In this document: in pieces, positions 14,864 through 16,242 of the stretch
Layout: each line of letters opens with the position of its first letter
How positions within the stretch are numbered: position 1 is the first letter of the stretch
DNA from: JBIOHP01 sp044449065
Lineage (GTDB): Bacteria; Bacteroidota; Ignavibacteria; UBA10030; SZUA-254
Assembly: GCA_044449065.1 (NCBI GenBank)
Contig: JBIOHP010000044.1
Location: forward strand, 1 to 16,242
Reading direction: 5' to 3'
DNA: 16,242 nucleotides
Notes under the pieces: generated by a model
Told to the model about the DNA's origin: nothing
What the model saw: the letters and a program-made list of their open reading frames with translations, nothing else
Databases searched by the model: none
Position numbers and translations under genes: made by a program

Positions 14864-15780
14864 ACCGGCTTCTTCGCTTTTCTTTTGTAATGAACGAGAT
14901 CGTTATACCAGAATCCTTTTGCCAGCACGGAAAATTTTTGCGGAAGATTGAGCACCGGACGATGCTTGAAAACGTCATACTGCTCCCTCTCGATTTGTTT
15001 CAGGATCGTCATCCCGCCTAACCAGATGAGTTTGATTTCCAATTCTAATTCTCGGTCTAGAAGGTTTATAAGCGGCGCTCCTTCATAAAATATTTCCCTT
15101 GTCCGGTCAACTTGAAATTTTAAGAGCTTCCGGAAGCTGTCGTCGCAGGTCTCTTTTCTCCAATCGATTGTAGTATATCCTGAATTATGCATATCTTCCG
15201 CAGGAATATAGAGCCGGTCTTTCCGCAAATCGATTGCAATATCTTGCCAGAAATTCGTCAGTTGAAGCGCTGTGCAGATTTTATCGGAGAATTTATAAAC
15301 TTCTTCATCCTTATATCCAAAAATCATAAGCACTAACCGTCCGACCGGATTGGCAGAGCAGGCGCAATACCCCAAAAGCTGCTCAAATGTTTCGTACCTG
15401 TTTTGCGTTACATCCTGTTTAAACGCAGTGATCAGATTTTTGAGCAGTTCAATCGGAATGCCATTCTTTGTAACTGTCTCATTCAACGCCACAAATACAG
15501 GATGCGCGGTTTGTCCTTCGTAGCACTCTTGTAATTGTTTCTCCCAGCCATTCAAAGCTTGTAATCGTTCCTCGGGAGAACCGGGGCCTTCATCTGCCAT
15601 ATCATCGGCAAGGCGGCTGAACGCATAGATCGACTGCATATACGGGCGTTTTTCGGCTGGAAGAAAAAATGACGCTACGGGGAAATTTTCGTAATGGGTA
15701 TTGGTAACCTCGGCGCAATACGCAAACGCCTCATCAAGCGTGTAGGTTCTCTGTACGGAATTTATGGTCTCAAACGTCAT
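14848..15780 (-). CDS. hpnC: Hydroxysqualene synthase HpnC
   Basis: HpnC converts presqualene diphosphate to hydroxysqualene, which HpnE then reduces to squalene. The 310-residue protein has the squalene-synthase fold and the HpnC hallmark HYENFPVASFFLPAEKRPYM (29-48). The first Asp-rich motif is SRLADDMADE (55-64; Asp59, Asp60, Asp63) and the second is LTNFWQDIAID (174-184; Asp180, Asp184). The FKQDVTQNRYETFEQLLGYC segment (120-139) and SANPVGRLVL are typical. It is the first gene of the hpnC-hpnD-hpnE operon; ATG at 15780 is preceded only by a weak AAAAGA. A candidate promoter lies at 15812-15840. A hopene cyclase gene, the usual downstream partner, is not in the window, so the final triterpenoid is unknown. 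Confidence 0.94.
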   Translation of the reverse strand: MTFETINSVQRTYTLDEAFAYCAEVTNTHYENFPVASFFLPAEKRPYMQSIYAFSRLADDMADEGPGSPEERLQALNGWEKQLQECYEGQTAHPVFVALNETVTKNGIPIELLKNLITAFKQDVTQNRYETFEQLLGYCACSANPVGRLVLMIFGYKDEEVYKFSDKICTALQLTNFWQDIAIDLRKDRLYIPAEDMHNSGYTTIDWRKETCDDSFRKLLKFQVDRTREIFYEGAPLINLLDRELELEIKLIWLGGMTILKQIEREQYDVFKHRPVLNLPQKFSVLAKGFWYNDLVHYKRKAKKPVWDLT

Positions 15781-15811
15781 TCTTTTGCATTAAAAATAGA
15801 TTAACATGAGT

Positions 15812-15840
15812 AAAATAGGAAAGAAATGGGTGAGATTCAA
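15812..15840 (-). promoter_or_regulatory. Candidate promoter of the hpnCDE operon
   Basis: On the minus strand TTGAAT (15840-15835) and TATTTT (15817-15812) are separated by 17 bases, giving a predicted start near 15805 and a leader of about 25 nt before hpnC. Spacing is ideal but the hexamers are only fair matches to the sigma70 consensus. Confidence 0.4.
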
Positions 15841-15885
15841 CGTTCCCCATCCTCTCGGGGTAGGGGGGACGGGGGTGGTCGCGGT

Positions 15886-15918
15886 AATGTACAACCGAGC
15901 TCCAGCTCGGTTGAATGG
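15886..15918. repeat. 33-bp hairpin repeat, copy 1
   Basis: The unit contains CAACCGAGC (15892-15900), a TCCA loop, and GCTCGGTTG (15905-15913): a perfect 9-bp stem. It matches the unit at 16027-16059 at 32 of 33 positions, the only difference being in the loop. It is extragenic and in direct orientation relative to copy 2. Confidence 0.8.
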
Positions 15919-15952
15919 CTTGGGTGAATGATGTTCCGGAGGGAAGCCGTTA

Positions 15953-16014
15953 CCCCGCCCTGCCCGTTCGGTCAGGCGGGCTGCGAGGGCGGGGTCTCGA
16001 TGCTTTTTATCGAG
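15953..16014. repeat. GC-rich hairpin pair between the two 33-bp repeats
   Basis: CCCCGCCC (15953-15960) pairs with GGGCGGGG (15987-15994) around an inner GCCCG/CGGGC pairing. It is followed by CTCGAT (15996-16001) with ATCGAG (16009-16014), a 6-bp stem with a 7-nt loop. The style of the first hairpin (CTGCCCG and GGCGGGC blocks) recalls the element at 12554-12592, so both may belong to one family of dispersed palindromes in this genome. Confidence 0.6.
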
Positions 16015-16026
16015 GGGGCGGGCAGC

Positions 16027-16059
16027 AATGTACAACCGAGCACCAGCTCGGTTGAATGG
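16027..16059. repeat. 33-bp hairpin repeat, copy 2
   Basis: The stem is CAACCGAGC (16033-16041) with GCTCGGTTG (16046-16054) around an ACCA loop. It is the second copy of the unit at 15886-15918, 141 bases downstream. The near-identity of whole units, including bases outside the stem, points to duplication or independent insertion of a mobile palindromic element. Confidence 0.8.
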
Positions 16060-16114
16060 GCTTATGCGTATGAGGTCCAGTAAAAGTCTACCATTGCTCC
16101 ACACCTTTTTTCCC

Positions 16115-16138
16115 TTCTTTCTTTTTAAAAAGAAAGAA
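16115..16138. repeat. Perfect 24-bp AT-rich palindrome
   Basis: Twelve bases (TTCTTTCTTTTT) are followed directly by their exact reverse complement (AAAAAGAAAGAA). It could form a terminator-like hairpin or a cruciform. It lies about 20 bases before a sequence that resembles an insertion-sequence end (16159-16176), so it may belong to the same dispersed element. Confidence 0.6.
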
Positions 16139-16153
16139 TCAAAGAAAACTTTC

Positions 16154-16176
16154 GCTAGCAGGTTGTTGAAAAACGC
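16154..16176. mobile_element. Possible insertion-sequence or MITE terminus
   Basis: GCTAGC (16154-16159) runs into AGGTTGTTGAAAAACGC (16160-16176). From memory, GGTTGTTGAAAAA-type ends occur at termini of several transposase families. No transposase, matching second end or target duplication is visible before the window ends, so this is a weak call. No gene was seen in 15781-16242. Confidence 0.25.
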
Positions 16177-16242
16177 ATAAATATTTTCTTTTGAGTGTCG
16201 GAAATAGGTGATGATGTATTATATTTGAAGAACGAATAATAT

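Noticed and set aside
15790..16104. A 104-codon minus-strand reading frame upstream of hpnC
   Set aside because: It runs through the two 33-bp hairpin repeats, translating each as the same NRAGARLYI-type segment, and through GC-rich hairpins. There is no domain, and the composition is that of repeat DNA.

Overview
The window looks like a chromosomal stretch from a Gram-negative bacterium, possibly of the Bacteroidota/Chlorobiota/Ignavibacteria (FCB) type. This placement is an inference from gene content: a zinc-ribbon class II ribonucleotide reductase, an HpnC-HpnD-HpnE squalene pathway, a lipobox-bearing exported protein, large polytopic membrane proteins with TPR tails, AT-rich intergenic DNA and GC-rich dispersed palindromes. 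No rRNA, tRNA, CRISPR array or intact transposase gene was seen.

Layout. Bases 1-353 are a long leader with two or three sigma70-like promoters and apparently structured RNA. It precedes nrdJ (354-3113, +), which ends at a probably bidirectional terminator (3132-3169). On the minus strand, reading from 9252/9198 down to 3211, lie three tandem paralogous genes. Each encodes a protein of about 660-675 residues with roughly 12 membrane segments followed by about five TPR repeats. Spacing is tight (an 8-nt overlap, then a 50-nt gap), so they are probably one operon. Diverging from them are a RimJ/RimL-type GNAT acetyltransferase (9408-10022, +) and a lipoprotein related to bacterial glycogen-debranching/amylo-alpha-1,6-glucosidase proteins (10103-12445, +). 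A palindromic REP-like element (12534-12592) sits between that gene and the convergent operon hpnC-hpnD-hpnE (15780 down to 12672), whose genes overlap by 16 and 4 nt. Bases 15841-16242 hold no credible gene. They contain a 33-bp hairpin repeat present twice, GC-rich hairpins, a G-rich tract, a perfect 24-bp palindrome and a possible insertion-sequence-like end.

How the genes work together. HpnC, HpnD and HpnE together convert two farnesyl diphosphates to squalene through presqualene diphosphate and hydroxysqualene, normally for hopanoid or other triterpenoid synthesis. No cyclase gene is in the window. NrdJ supplies deoxyribonucleotides without needing oxygen and is unrelated to its neighbours. 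The three TPR membrane proteins are the least understood part. They share strict acidic motifs in predicted loops, which suggests a GT-C-like glycosyltransferase or related envelope enzyme in three diverged copies. This is inference from topology and motifs only.

Most worth following up: the tandem triplication; strong evidence that the first gene of that operon starts at a non-standard ATT codon with a good Shine-Dalgarno, 18 codons upstream of the first standard start; and the nrdJ leader, which has a bulged hairpin, two mutually exclusive downstream pairings and a perfect palindrome over a possible -10 element.
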